Shown here: positions 1-6,505 of the stretch, one piece after another | Layout of the letters: each line of letters starts with the position of its first letter | How positions within the stretch are numbered: position 1 is the stretch's first letter | Source: Candidatus Faecivivens stercorigallinarum | Lineage (GTDB): Bacteria > Bacillota > Clostridia > Oscillospirales > Ruminococcaceae | Assembly: GCA_018715465.1 (NCBI GenBank) | Contig: DVLN01000190.1 | Location: 1-9,518 of the forward strand | Direction: 5' to 3' | DNA: 9,518 nt | Notes under the pieces: generated by a model | Database searches by the model: none | What the model saw: only the letters and a program-made list of their open reading frames with translations | What the model was told of the DNA's origin: nothing | Position numbers and translations under genes: made by a program

Positions 1-2
1 GC

Positions 3-8
3 TATAAT
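3..8 (+). promoter_or_regulatory. Probable -10 element of the ktrB promoter
   Basis: A perfect TATAAT lies 35 bases upstream of the preferred ktrB start, with a T-rich/A-rich stretch after it. Transcription would begin near base 15. The matching -35 element would fall before the window begins, so the promoter cannot be confirmed and any upstream control element is not visible. Confidence 0.5.
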
Positions 9-43
9 GTCCTTGTATTAACATGCTCTGGAGGCGTATAAAC

Positions 44-1438
44 ATGGGCAGGAAACAAAAATCCCTGCAAACTTCTCATAAACTTTATAAACCACTTGGC
101 CGTTTTAACCGCAATCCCGGCCGGCTGATTACCCTGAGTTTTCTGGCGGTCATTCTGACCGGAGCGCTGCTGCTGACGATGCCCTTTTCCTCCCGGGACG
201 GACAGACCACTCCCTTTCTGGCGGCGCTTTTCACTGCAACTTCGGCGACCTGCGTGACCGGACTGACCATCTACGACACCTGGTCCCATTTTTCCATGAT
301 TGGTCAGGGAATTATCATCTGTCTGATACAGATTGGCGGCCTGGGATTATTGACATTGACCGGCTTTTTCTACAGCCTGATCCGCCGCAAGGTTGGGCTG
401 CGCACCGCCCAGCTGACCCAGGAATCCATCAGCGCCGACACCCGCTCCAATACCCAAAGCCTGCTGCGGATGGTCATGATCGTAACCTTTACCACCGAGC
501 TGATCGGCTGTCTGCTGATGCTGCCGATGCTGGTTCCGGAATACGGGAATTACGGAATTTTTATGGCCGTATTCTTGTCCATCTCCGCTTACTGCAACGC
601 AGGATTTGACCTGTTCGGGTTCCTCAAACCGGGCGCCAGCCTGATCCCGGTACAGGACAACTTTCCGCTGCTGGCAGTCATCAGTGCGCTGATCATCTGC
701 GGCGGATTGGGATTCATCGTCTGGCAGGATGTACTGCACTACCGGCGCAGCCGCCGGCTGCATTTTCACACCCGGACAGTACTGCTCTCAACGGCAGTGC
801 TGCTGGTAAGCGGAACGCTGCTGACCCTGCTGATGGAATGGGGCAACCCGGCAACACTGGGCAATATGGGCGTCGGAGAGAAATTCGCCCACGCCTTCTT
901 CCAGTCGGTCACCTGCCGTACCGCAGGTTTCATGTCATTTGACCAGACAGCGATGTATGATGTGACCAAGATCGTTTCAGTCCTATTGATGTTCATTGGT
1001 GCTGCGCCCGGTTCAACCGGCGGCGGTATCAAGCTGACGACTGCGCTGATTCTGTTCATGACGGTCATCTCGGTCATCCGAGGCGAGGAGGACACGACCG
1101 TCATCCGCCGCCGGATCGACAAATCAATTGTTTACCGTTCACTTGCCGTCGCCTTTCTGGCAGCCTGCATGGTCATGTTCACAACTCTGGTGCTGCTGGT
1201 GACGTCGGATGTTTCCACCGTCGACGCCCTTTACGAAGCGGTCAGCGCATTCGGCACAGTCGGGCTGTCGGTCGGGGTCACCAATGAGACCAACTGGATT
1301 GGTCAGCTGGCGCTTATCTTCACGATGTTTTTCGGTCGGATCGGGCCGGTTGCGTTTGCACTTTCCCTTTCGATGCGGCCAAAAAGCCCTGCTTCCCGGC
1401 TGCGTCAGGAGCCGGAAGGAAAAATCTGGGTTGCCTGA
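44..1438 (+). CDS. ktrB: TrkH/KtrB-family potassium uptake protein (pore subunit)
   Basis: Integral membrane subunit of a Ktr/Trk K+ uptake system; it forms the ion pathway in the cytoplasmic membrane and is gated by cytosolic RCK (KtrA/TrkA) proteins. About 464 residues, which is normal length. The four pore-loop filter signatures of the family are all readable: TCVTGL at about residues 69-74, YCNAGF at 183-188, CRTAGF at 291-296 and GTVGLS at 404-409. Each has the conserved glycine, and hydrophobic helices lie between them. The Gly-rich stretch APGSTGGGIK, typical of the intramembrane gating loop, precedes the last repeat. The C-terminus EGKIWVA resembles KtrB rather than the longer TrkH. 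I prefer ATG at 44 over ATG at 23 because GGAGG at 30-34 is correctly spaced for it. The next gene follows after 26 bases with no terminator, suggesting co-transcription. No RCK gene is adjacent; two are encoded 2.7-4 kb away on the other strand. Family assignment is sure; KtrB versus TrkH naming is less so. Confidence 0.93.
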   Translation: MGRKQKSLQTSHKLYKPLGRFNRNPGRLITLSFLAVILTGALLLTMPFSSRDGQTTPFLAALFTATSATCVTGLTIYDTWSHFSMIGQGIIICLIQIGGLGLLTLTGFFYSLIRRKVGLRTAQLTQESISADTRSNTQSLLRMVMIVTFTTELIGCLLMLPMLVPEYGNYGIFMAVFLSISAYCNAGFDLFGFLKPGASLIPVQDNFPLLAVISALIICGGLGFIVWQDVLHYRRSRRLHFHTRTVLLSTAVLLVSGTLLTLLMEWGNPATLGNMGVGEKFAHAFFQSVTCRTAGFMSFDQTAMYDVTKIVSVLLMFIGAAPGSTGGGIKLTTALILFMTVISVIRGEEDTTVIRRRIDKSIVYRSLAVAFLAACMVMFTTLVLLVTSDVSTVDALYEAVSAFGTVGLSVGVTNETNWIGQLALIFTMFFGRIGPVAFALSLSMRPKSPASRLRQEPEGKIWVA

Positions 1439-1464
1439 GGAATTATCCGCTGGAGGAATGATTT

Positions 1465-2049
1465 TTGCTGAACAAAAAAGACAAAATAAAAAAGCCTGTA
1501 ACCACCGAAATGAAGGGATTACAGCTGATCATGGGCGCAATTTTCCTGTTTGCTTCCCGACTGATGGTAACCGGCGGGCTGGCCACGCTGATGCTGTTTG
1601 CCGGAGCCATCATGTACGGATGCGGCCTGTGGCGGTGGCGTAAAAAAGATCCTGCATGCAGATGGGGGGTATTGGCCGCAATGGTCTTACTGCTGGGGGG
1701 AGTGACCGAGACCTGGGGGTATACTGCCGACGTCTCGGAGACTGTTTCCCTCGCTGTCCACGGGGCGGCGACCGTCGCCGGAACTATTGCCGCGATGGTG
1801 ATGGCTCTGCTAACCTTCCGGGTTGTGACGGCCCTCAGCCGTGAATATGGTGCTGAGGAAACCGCCCAGATTCTTGAGCAGCGCAGATGGTGGATTATGG
1901 TCGGATATGCAGTCTGCGGCGGATGGGTACTGATCGACCTGCTGACCGGATGGATGCCGAATGTCGGGGTGATCATGCGCATCGCGTCCATTTTGCTGGA
2001 CATCTTTTTTCTGTCGGCGCTGTTCCAGGTGCGCAAACTTCTTGATTAA
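1465..2049 (+). CDS. Small multi-pass membrane protein of unknown function
   Basis: A 194-residue protein that I do not recognise. The N-terminus is very lysine-rich (residues 4-10), followed by about five or six hydrophobic segments: roughly 19-35, 36-56, 66-84, 97-120, 142-161 and 166-188. A charged cytosol-type loop with many Glu/Arg residues lies at about 125-142. No catalytic motif is visible. The start is TTG at 1465, supported by GGAGG at 1452-1456 with an 8-base gap; an in-frame ATG at 1510 lacks such a site and would lose the basic N-terminus. The gene lies 26 bases after ktrB on the same strand, so it is probably co-transcribed and may be a membrane partner of the K+ channel; that role is inference from position only. 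A strong hairpin terminator follows at once. Confidence 0.75.
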   Translation: MLNKKDKIKKPVTTEMKGLQLIMGAIFLFASRLMVTGGLATLMLFAGAIMYGCGLWRWRKKDPACRWGVLAAMVLLLGGVTETWGYTADVSETVSLAVHGAATVAGTIAAMVMALLTFRVVTALSREYGAEETAQILEQRRWWIMVGYAVCGGWVLIDLLTGWMPNVGVIMRIASILLDIFFLSALFQVRKLLD

Positions 2050-2062
2050 CTCCCAAAAAGCC

Positions 2063-2106
2063 AAAGGGCTGAGTGCTGCAAACAAGATGCAGCCTCAGCC
2101 CTTTTT
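2063..2106. terminator. Bidirectional intrinsic terminator between convergent genes
   Basis: AAAGGGCTGAG (2063-2073) pairs with CTCAGCCCTTT (2094-2104). After one unpaired T the stem continues as GCTGCA (2075-2080) with TGCAGC (2088-2093), leaving a 7-base loop. A T run at 2102-2106 serves the plus strand, and an A run at 2055-2059 gives a T run on the minus strand. It would end both the ktrB unit and the converging PAS/recombinase unit, whose last stop codon is at 2110. Confidence 0.88.
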
Positions 2107-2109
2107 GTC

Positions 2110-2688
2110 TTATTCTACCCTGTCAGCACCCGACAACGAGGTCTGACTGATTTCCCGACAATACCCTTTGTATCTGATCTCGGACGCCGTCTCCTCTACC
2201 AGTATGCCTGACAACCGCAGCATGATCATTCCCTTTTCCGGGTGCCGCCACGGGAAGACAACCCGCACCGCCTGATCGGTCCTGGACATGTCGGCAAAAG
2301 CCTGCCGGACCATCCCGACACTCTCCGGGGAAATCCGCTGCCGCCAAACCTCAAAGCATTCTGTCGCCGGTGCCTCTTCTGGAAACGCCAGCAGCTGCAC
2401 CATCGCCGGGTCAAGAACCATCTCCTGATGTCCGCCATTCTTCGGCACTGTCAGTGTCCAGAAACCGACGTGCAGCAGATTCAGCAGATCCTGATTTTCC
2501 TGCTGGAGCAGTGTCTGATAGCGATGTTCATTTCTGTCCTGACGGATGCGCGCCAATAGAAAGCTTGCCAGAGCACGTGCCTGCACATCATCCTGAATAC
2601 AGTAACGGGGATTCAGATGATTTTGAATTTCTCCCGAATTTATCCCGGCATTTTTTATGTTATGTATTTCTTGCCAAAAAGTACACAA
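2110..2688 (-). CDS. Orphan PAS-domain protein, possibly truncated
   Basis: About 192 residues if read from the TTG at 2688. Residues around 47-71 form a charged, probably helical lead-in. Residues about 72-182 resemble a PAS_3-type sensory fold: hydrophobic GFWTL, a DPAMVQLLAF stretch, a helix, then FPWRHPEKGMIMLRLSG and a closing strand RYKGYCREI. In clostridia such a PAS unit usually precedes a GGDEF, kinase or HTH output domain, but here the protein stops directly after it. The start is doubtful: the TTG has no ribosome binding site and the first 30 or so codons are AT-rich compared with the rest. GTG at 2586 is an alternative, in which case the AT-rich part may hold a promoter. The TTG lies 11 bases after the recombinase stop. 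It could be a free-standing sensor or the remnant of a larger signalling gene; the ligand and partner cannot be read. Confidence 0.6.
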   Translation of the reverse strand: MCTFWQEIHNIKNAGINSGEIQNHLNPRYCIQDDVQARALASFLLARIRQDRNEHRYQTLLQQENQDLLNLLHVGFWTLTVPKNGGHQEMVLDPAMVQLLAFPEEAPATECFEVWRQRISPESVGMVRQAFADMSRTDQAVRVVFPWRHPEKGMIMLRLSGILVEETASEIRYKGYCREISQTSLSGADRVE

Positions 2689-2699
2689 TTTTGTAAAAA

Positions 2700-3308
2700 T
2701 TACATCATCTGCCCTGCCTCATAGCTCTGCGCCCGATAGCGGAAAGAAGAAAGGGGCATTCCACACATTCGCGCCGCCTCTGTCCCGGAAATACTGCCGC
2801 TCTTCCACTGCCGGCAGATCTGCGGGAAATTCTCTGGAAGCGGTGCCGACGGTCTGCCGAACCGCACGCCCCGCGCACGGGCTGCGGCAATACCTTCTGC
2901 CTGACGCTGACGGATGTTGCTCCGTTCGTTTTCTGCGACAAAAGACAAAACCTGCAGCACGATATCACTCAGAAAGGTCCCCATCAGATCTTTGCCACGG
3001 CGGGTATCCAGCAAAGGCATATCCAGTACGACAATGTCAATTCCCTTTTCCCTGGTCAAAAACCGCCACTGTTCCAGAATCTCAGCGTAATTGCGCCCCA
3101 GCCGGTCAATACTTTTCACATACAGAAGATCGTCTTTTTTCAGTTTTCTGACCATTTTCCGGTATTGCGGACGCTGAAAATCTTTTCCTGACTGTTTGTC
3201 GACAAACAGATTTTTTTCAGAAAGGCCGGCCTGCCGGAGTGCGAGCAGCTGCCGGTCTTCATTCTGTTCTCTGGTACTGACACGAATATAGCCATAAACT
3301 TTGTTCAT
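2700..3308 (-). CDS. Serine recombinase (resolvase/invertase family)
   Basis: Site-specific DNA recombinase of the small serine (Tn3 resolvase / Pin invertase) type, 202 residues, the usual length. The catalytic serine is Ser11 in YGYIRVST, with Arg9 beside it. The second active-site cluster reads KSIDRLGRN, giving Arg69 and Arg72. The long dimer helix follows (about 103-140, ending ENERSNIRQRQ). The RGVRFGRP linker (about 146-153) leads to a short C-terminal helix-turn-helix at about 160-195 (GTEAARMCGMPLSSFRY) that binds DNA. The start at 3308 is chosen over an upstream in-frame ATG at 3359 because AAGGAGG at 3317-3323 is spaced 8 bases from it. No transposase or terminal inverted repeats are present, so this is a stand-alone chromosomal copy; its target site is unknown. 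The PAS ORF follows in the same direction. Family certain, biological role open. Confidence 0.92.
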   Translation of the reverse strand: MNKVYGYIRVSTREQNEDRQLLALRQAGLSEKNLFVDKQSGKDFQRPQYRKMVRKLKKDDLLYVKSIDRLGRNYAEILEQWRFLTREKGIDIVVLDMPLLDTRRGKDLMGTFLSDIVLQVLSFVAENERSNIRQRQAEGIAAARARGVRFGRPSAPLPENFPQICRQWKSGSISGTEAARMCGMPLSSFRYRAQSYEAGQMM

Positions 3309-3490
3309 CGGTGGTTCCTCCTTACTGACCGCCAGACAAAAGACTCTGCCGCCCAACAAAGTCGGGATTGCAGCTTATCTCCAAATTCCTCAAACAGGCA
3401 GCACACCTCCACGGCGGCTACCTGAACATTTTGTACCAAAACCGACCGCACCATTCATTCCCCAGCCTGCACCGGCGGCAGTGCCCGGAT

Positions 3491-3522
3491 AAAACAAAAG
3501 CCCGGCTGACAGCGCAGCCGGG
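3491..3522 (-). terminator. Intrinsic terminator after lexA
   Basis: On the minus strand CCCGGCTG and CAGCCGGG (3515-3522 and 3501-3508) form an 8-bp GC-rich stem with a 6-base loop, followed by CTTTTGTTTT (3500-3491). It begins about 10 bases after the lexA stop and would end the VTT-trkA-trkA-lexA transcript before the recombinase gene. Confidence 0.9.
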
Positions 3523-3532
3523 TTATTTGTCT

Positions 3533-4117
3533 TCACTCATAATTGCGCATCAACATGACGACCTTGCCCAGAATAACCACCTCAGTCGTCAGGATCGGTT
3601 CAAATGCCGGGTTTTCCGGCTGCAGCCGGACATGGTCGCTTTCCCGGTAAAACCGCTTGACTGTCGCCTCGTCGTCAATCATCGCGACGATGATATCCCC
3701 ATTGTCGGCAACCGGCGTGCGGCGGACGATCGCGATATCTCCGTCCATGATCCCGGCACCGATCATGCTGGTACCCCGGACATGCAGGGCAAAATAATCC
3801 TCCGCACTGCCCGACAGGTTGTTGACCGGGATATACTCCTCCACTTCCTGAATCGCGGTGATCGGAATACCGGCTGTCACCGTTCCCAGCAGCGGAATGG
3901 CCTTGGAGGTGGAACCGGGGAGCTTGATGGTCCGCTTTTTAAGCGGATCCTTAACGATGTACCCCTTTTCCTCCAGCATTTGCAGATAATAGTGTACAGT
4001 CGAAGTGGATTTAATCCCCACTTCTTCACAGATTTCCCGTACCGTAGGGGAAAAGTTCCGGTTCTGGATGCAGTCCCGAATATAGTTGTAAATCTCAAGT
4101 GCTCTGTTGTTCTGCAT
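3533..4117 (-). CDS. lexA: LexA, SOS-response repressor and self-cleaving protease
   Basis: Transcriptional repressor of DNA-damage genes that cleaves itself when stimulated by RecA filaments. 194 residues, slightly shorter than B. subtilis LexA. The N-terminal winged helix-turn-helix is at about residues 1-65 (SPTVREICEEVGIKSTSTV is the recognition region, followed by EEKGYI). The cleavage site is Ala82-Gly83 in GTVTAGIP. The catalytic dyad is Ser117 (RGTSMIGAGI) and Lys154 (EATVKRFY); the usual GDSM is GTSM here, which should leave the active serine intact. ATG at 4117 is supported by GGAGG at 4126-4130. The gene lies 36 bases after an RCK-type trkA gene on the same strand with no terminator between them, so it is probably the last cistron of a K+-transport operon. 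No own promoter or LexA box is visible directly upstream of it; a candidate box lies at 6390-6401, before the operon promoter. Confidence 0.95.
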   Translation of the reverse strand: MQNNRALEIYNYIRDCIQNRNFSPTVREICEEVGIKSTSTVHYYLQMLEEKGYIVKDPLKKRTIKLPGSTSKAIPLLGTVTAGIPITAIQEVEEYIPVNNLSGSAEDYFALHVRGTSMIGAGIMDGDIAIVRRTPVADNGDIIVAMIDDEATVKRFYRESDHVRLQPENPAFEPILTTEVVILGKVVMLMRNYE

Positions 4118-4153
4118 GTCGATATCCTCCTTCAGCTGCCCGCAGACCCGAAC

Positions 4154-4810
4154 TCACAGTTTGAGCTTGTCGCGGACCTTATCCAGTACATCACCCTTGA
4201 CCAGTACCACCAGCTTATCTCCCGCGATGATCTCGGTATTACCACGCGGGATGATTACTTCATGCTGTCGCTCGACTGCCACCAGGACCGACTGCTCCGG
4301 CAGCCTGACCTCCGACAGCTTCCGTCCCGAATAAGCAAAATCGGCAGGAAGCATGATCTCATGCAGCGTTGCTTCCCCCTGTCCCAGCGAAGCGATATAC
4401 TTGAATCCTGAGAGGTCAACCTCCCACTCAATCAACCGGGCAATCGCATCTGTACTGGAAATAACAATATCAATTCCCAACTGCCGCATGATATTGGCAT
4501 TTTTGGGGTTATTGACCTTCGCTGCCGTCCGTTTGATCGGGAAAGTCATCCGAGCCAACTGACAGGCGACCAGATTCTGTTCATCCTTGCCGGTCACCGC
4601 GACCAGTACATCCGCCTTGTCGGCCCCTGCCGCACGCAGTGCCTCGGCCGTTGTTCCGTCGCCGCAGACGACTGGTATTTCCAAACTGTCTGATATCTCA
4701 GTGCAGGTCACGGAATCCGCTTCGATCACGACCGGATGATGCTGATGCTCGATCAGCGTCTTGGCAAGATAAAATCCCAGCTTGCCGCCGCCAATAATTA
4801 CAATATTCAT
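4154..4810 (-). CDS. TrkA/KtrA-type RCK potassium channel regulator (intact copy)
   Basis: Cytosolic gating subunit for Trk/Ktr K+ uptake. It binds NAD(H)/ATP-type nucleotides through a Rossmann fold and sets channel opening. 218 residues, the length of a single-RCK KtrA; E. coli TrkA is about twice as long. The N-terminal RCK_N domain has GGGKLG at residues 7-12, an acidic Glu30 at the end of strand 2 (VVIEAD) and the conserved GDGT at 50-53. The RCK_C (TrkA_C) domain is at about 135-218, with GRKLSEVRLPEQSVLVAV and IIPRGNTEIIAGD. ATG at 4810 is supported by a GGAAAGG site at 4821-4827. The gene is preceded by a second RCK gene 50 bases upstream and followed by lexA 36 bases downstream. Its pore partner could be the ktrB at 44-1438 or a gene outside the window. 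Confidence 0.92.
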   Translation of the reverse strand: MNIVIIGGGKLGFYLAKTLIEHQHHPVVIEADSVTCTEISDSLEIPVVCGDGTTAEALRAAGADKADVLVAVTGKDEQNLVACQLARMTFPIKRTAAKVNNPKNANIMRQLGIDIVISSTDAIARLIEWEVDLSGFKYIASLGQGEATLHEIMLPADFAYSGRKLSEVRLPEQSVLVAVERQHEVIIPRGNTEIIAGDKLVVLVKGDVLDKVRDKLKL

Positions 4811-4860
4811 TGCCTGTCTACCTTTCCAGCGATTTGCCTTCTTATATGATCTGTCCGCAT

Positions 4861-5475
4861 TCAGTCGACAATCTGTGCCACCGCCAACCAGTCGGTCTCC
4901 AGCAGCAGCTGGTCATCATCGGCAGACAGCACCAATCCTTTCCCTTCGCGGAATACGCCCAGCACCGCTTCCCCTTTTCTAGCCTGGATATCCTTGGCAC
5001 GGAAGCCGATCAGATGATCGGGCACCTGCATCAAATGAACATCCAGCGTACTGGAACCGAGGGTGATCTGACCAGCACTCTGCCGCAGCAGGTATCCTTT
5101 GATGGAGGAAGCCGCAATATTGGTCGGACAGACCGTCGTGATCAGCGCTCCGAACTTTTCCTCCCGCGCGGGGTCCTGCAAACTTGCGACCACAGTGCCA
5201 ATATGAAAGATTGTTTTTGCGATCTGAGAGACCATAATGTTGATGTTGTCGTTATCGCTCACCGCCGCGACTGCGTCGCAGTTTTCGATTCCGGCATTGC
5301 GAAGCACATCCTCGTCGATCAGGATGCCAGTCGTAAAATAGCCGGTAAAATCATCCGACAGCAGGCTTTGAGCAGCAGCCGACGGGTCGACGACCGAAAC
5401 ATCATGTCCTTCCCGGCTGAGCTCAGCAGCCAGCTTGGCCCCGGTCTGTGAACAGCCCGCAATCAGAATATTCAT
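4861..5475 (-). CDS. TrkA-type RCK protein with an altered nucleotide-binding motif
   Basis: Second single-RCK protein, 204 residues, the first of the tandem pair in transcription order. The domain order is as in KtrA: Rossmann RCK_N (about 1-115) then RCK_C (about 125-204; VHLMQVPDHLIGFRAKDI, then a GEAVLGVFREGKGL strand pair). Unlike its neighbour, the glycine motif reads GCSQTG (7-12), with Ser in place of the central glycine, and the usual GDGT is TTGILID, so the conserved acidic residue is missing. Asp30 at the end of strand 2 (VVDPS) is kept. This suggests weakened or changed nucleotide binding, perhaps a structural or differently tuned partner of the intact copy, as in the two unequal halves of full-length TrkA. 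That last point is inference. ATG at 5475 has AAGGAAAG at 5483-5490. It is probably co-transcribed with the VTT gene 49 bases upstream. Confidence 0.88.
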   Translation of the reverse strand: MNILIAGCSQTGAKLAAELSREGHDVSVVDPSAAAQSLLSDDFTGYFTTGILIDEDVLRNAGIENCDAVAAVSDNDNINIMVSQIAKTIFHIGTVVASLQDPAREEKFGALITTVCPTNIAASSIKGYLLRQSAGQITLGSSTLDVHLMQVPDHLIGFRAKDIQARKGEAVLGVFREGKGLVLSADDDQLLLETDWLAVAQIVD

Positions 5476-5513
5476 ACAAACACTTTCCTTTCAAAACACG
5501 GCACAATACCAGT

Positions 5514-5537
5514 TATTGCTCCTGCTATTGCTCCTTC
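5514..5537. repeat. Tandem 12-bp repeat across the VTT gene stop codon
   Basis: TATTGCTCCTGC (5514-5525) is followed directly by TATTGCTCCTTC (5526-5537), an 11/12 match. On the minus strand the reading frame runs GAG CAA TAG CAG GAG CAA TAA, so the duplication has left two in-frame stops four codons apart. It looks like a small slippage duplication at the gene end. Confidence 0.75.
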
Positions 5538-6271
5538 TTTCCATCCTCTCCGCCTTCCCGGTGCAGCCGACGATAAAACCATCCGCCAAACAGTGCCAGT
5601 GCAAACATCACCAGATAAAAGACGGCCGACAGCCACCAATCCCCTTCCAGCAAGCTGGAAGAAGCAAAGGTCGTCATAAAAATCCCCGGACAACGGGCAA
5701 TCGTCGAAATGACAATAAACCGCCGGCATTTCAGCGGAGTCAGCGGTGCAAAATAGGTCAGAAGGTCTTTTGGAACCCCTGGAATCAAAAACAGGATCCA
5801 TACCAACGCTTCCGCCCTTCTGGGATCATGCAATGCCTTGAGCCTGTGCAGCTTTCCGGCGTCCTCGCGGTTGTGGAATGCCTCAATGGCTGCCTGTCCA
5901 AGCACCGAGACCATCCGCCAGATCAGCAGCGAAGCCGTCGCCGCCCCGGCCAGCAGAATCAATCCGCCCCCCAGCCCGCCATACAGCGCACCGGCGACCA
6001 TCTGCATCGGTCCGCCCGGTATGAACGCCAGCAAAATCTGGATGACCTGTAATCCAAACAGCACCACCACACCCAGCAGACGATTTCCGTCAAGAAAACG
6101 GTCCATCTCCGCCGCCGGGTCAGAAGCAGTGAAGATGCGGACCATCGCGTCAAAATTGCGGACAAAAAACAGAGTACCCGCAGCCGCCAACAGGACAACT
6201 GCAACCACCGCGATCAGACGGAGCAGATCCCTGATCTGACGGCTGTGTTTTGGCTGATCAAATTTTGCCAT
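5525..6271 (-). CDS. TVP38/TMEM64 family (VTT domain) membrane protein
   Basis: Polytopic membrane protein of the VTT/DedA-like group; relatives act in lipid scrambling or membrane homeostasis, but the substrate is not settled for bacterial TVP38 proteins. 248 residues. A first membrane helix lies at about 17-37. The VTT core has two re-entrant hairpin signatures: AFIPGGPMQMVAGALYGG at about 82-99 and FLIPGVPKDLLTYFAPL later. Further hydrophobic segments follow the first signature and lie near the C-terminus (about 210-230), and a charged tail ends GEDGKKEQ. I start at ATG 6271 rather than the upstream in-frame ATG 6307 because AAGGGAG at 6278-6284 is spaced 6 bases from it, whereas nothing similar supports 6307. 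It is the first gene after the minus-strand promoter and leads into the two RCK genes and lexA. A functional link to K+ transport is suggested only by position. Confidence 0.87.
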   Translation of the reverse strand: MAKFDQPKHSRQIRDLLRLIAVVAVVLLAAAGTLFFVRNFDAMVRIFTASDPAAEMDRFLDGNRLLGVVVLFGLQVIQILLAFIPGGPMQMVAGALYGGLGGGLILLAGAATASLLIWRMVSVLGQAAIEAFHNREDAGKLHRLKALHDPRRAEALVWILFLIPGVPKDLLTYFAPLTPLKCRRFIVISTIARCPGIFMTTFASSSLLEGDWWLSAVFYLVMFALALFGGWFYRRLHREGGEDGKKEQ

Positions 6272-6350
6272 ACCATACTCCCTTTTTCCAACGGATATCT
6301 TCGACAAAAGCTACGGAAACCGCTTTTCCGGTGCCCGGTTATACATCTAT

Positions 6351-6379
6351 ATTGTAAAGGATGGCCTGTCAAAAGTCAA
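6351..6379 (-). promoter_or_regulatory. Promoter of the VTT-trkA-trkA-lexA operon
   Basis: Read on the minus strand, TTGACT (6379-6374) and TACAAT (6356-6351) are separated by exactly 17 bases, a good sigma-A-type match (5/6 and 5/6). Transcription would begin near 6344, leaving a leader of about 70 bases before the VTT start at 6271. A second TTGACA lies inside the spacer but would need a 15-base spacing to TATAGA and is less likely. Confidence 0.75.
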
Positions 6380-6389
6380 GACCTTTTTG

Positions 6390-6401
6390 AAACATATGTT
6401 T
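6390..6401. promoter_or_regulatory. Palindrome, candidate LexA operator
   Basis: AAACATATGTTT is a perfect 12-bp palindrome. The Gram-positive LexA/DinR box has the form GAACATATGTTC, so the inner ten bases are identical and only the outermost G and C are replaced by A and T. It lies 10 bases upstream of the -35 element of the operon that ends in lexA (about -46 to -57), where an autoregulatory site would be plausible though more distal than usual. Those outer bases are normally conserved, so LexA binding is a hypothesis. Confidence 0.4.
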
Positions 6402-6505
6402 TGTTTTTGTCCAGTTGCGCATTTTATCCATTCCAGTATTTTTGACAGAATTCCCACGCTTATCCGACAAAAACTGATTGTTTGTCTTAAATTACCCTTC
6501 CGCCC

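Noticed and set aside
23..43. Upstream ATG at 23 as the ktrB start
   Set aside because: GGAGG at 30-34 lies after this ATG and is well placed for ATG 44, so the longer form is unlikely.
3424..3437. GAACATTTTGTACC as a possible LexA box before the recombinase
   Set aside because: The half-site spacing is one base too long and the right half is GTAC rather than GTTC, so it does not fit the box.
3368..4411. 347-residue open frame on the plus strand
   Set aside because: It runs antisense through lexA and part of the trkA gene, has no ribosome binding site or recognisable domain, and is explained by the GC-rich codon bias of the real minus-strand genes.
4810..5451. 213-residue plus-strand frame
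   Set aside because: It is antisense to the second RCK gene, which has clear domain structure; the plus frame is low-complexity in character.
5435..6052. 205-residue plus-strand frame rich in Gln, Arg and Pro
   Set aside because: It is antisense to the VTT membrane protein; the composition is the expected reverse of hydrophobic codons.
6272..6307. Upstream ATG at 6307 as the VTT gene start
   Set aside because: It lacks a ribosome binding site, whereas AAGGGAG is correctly placed before ATG 6271.
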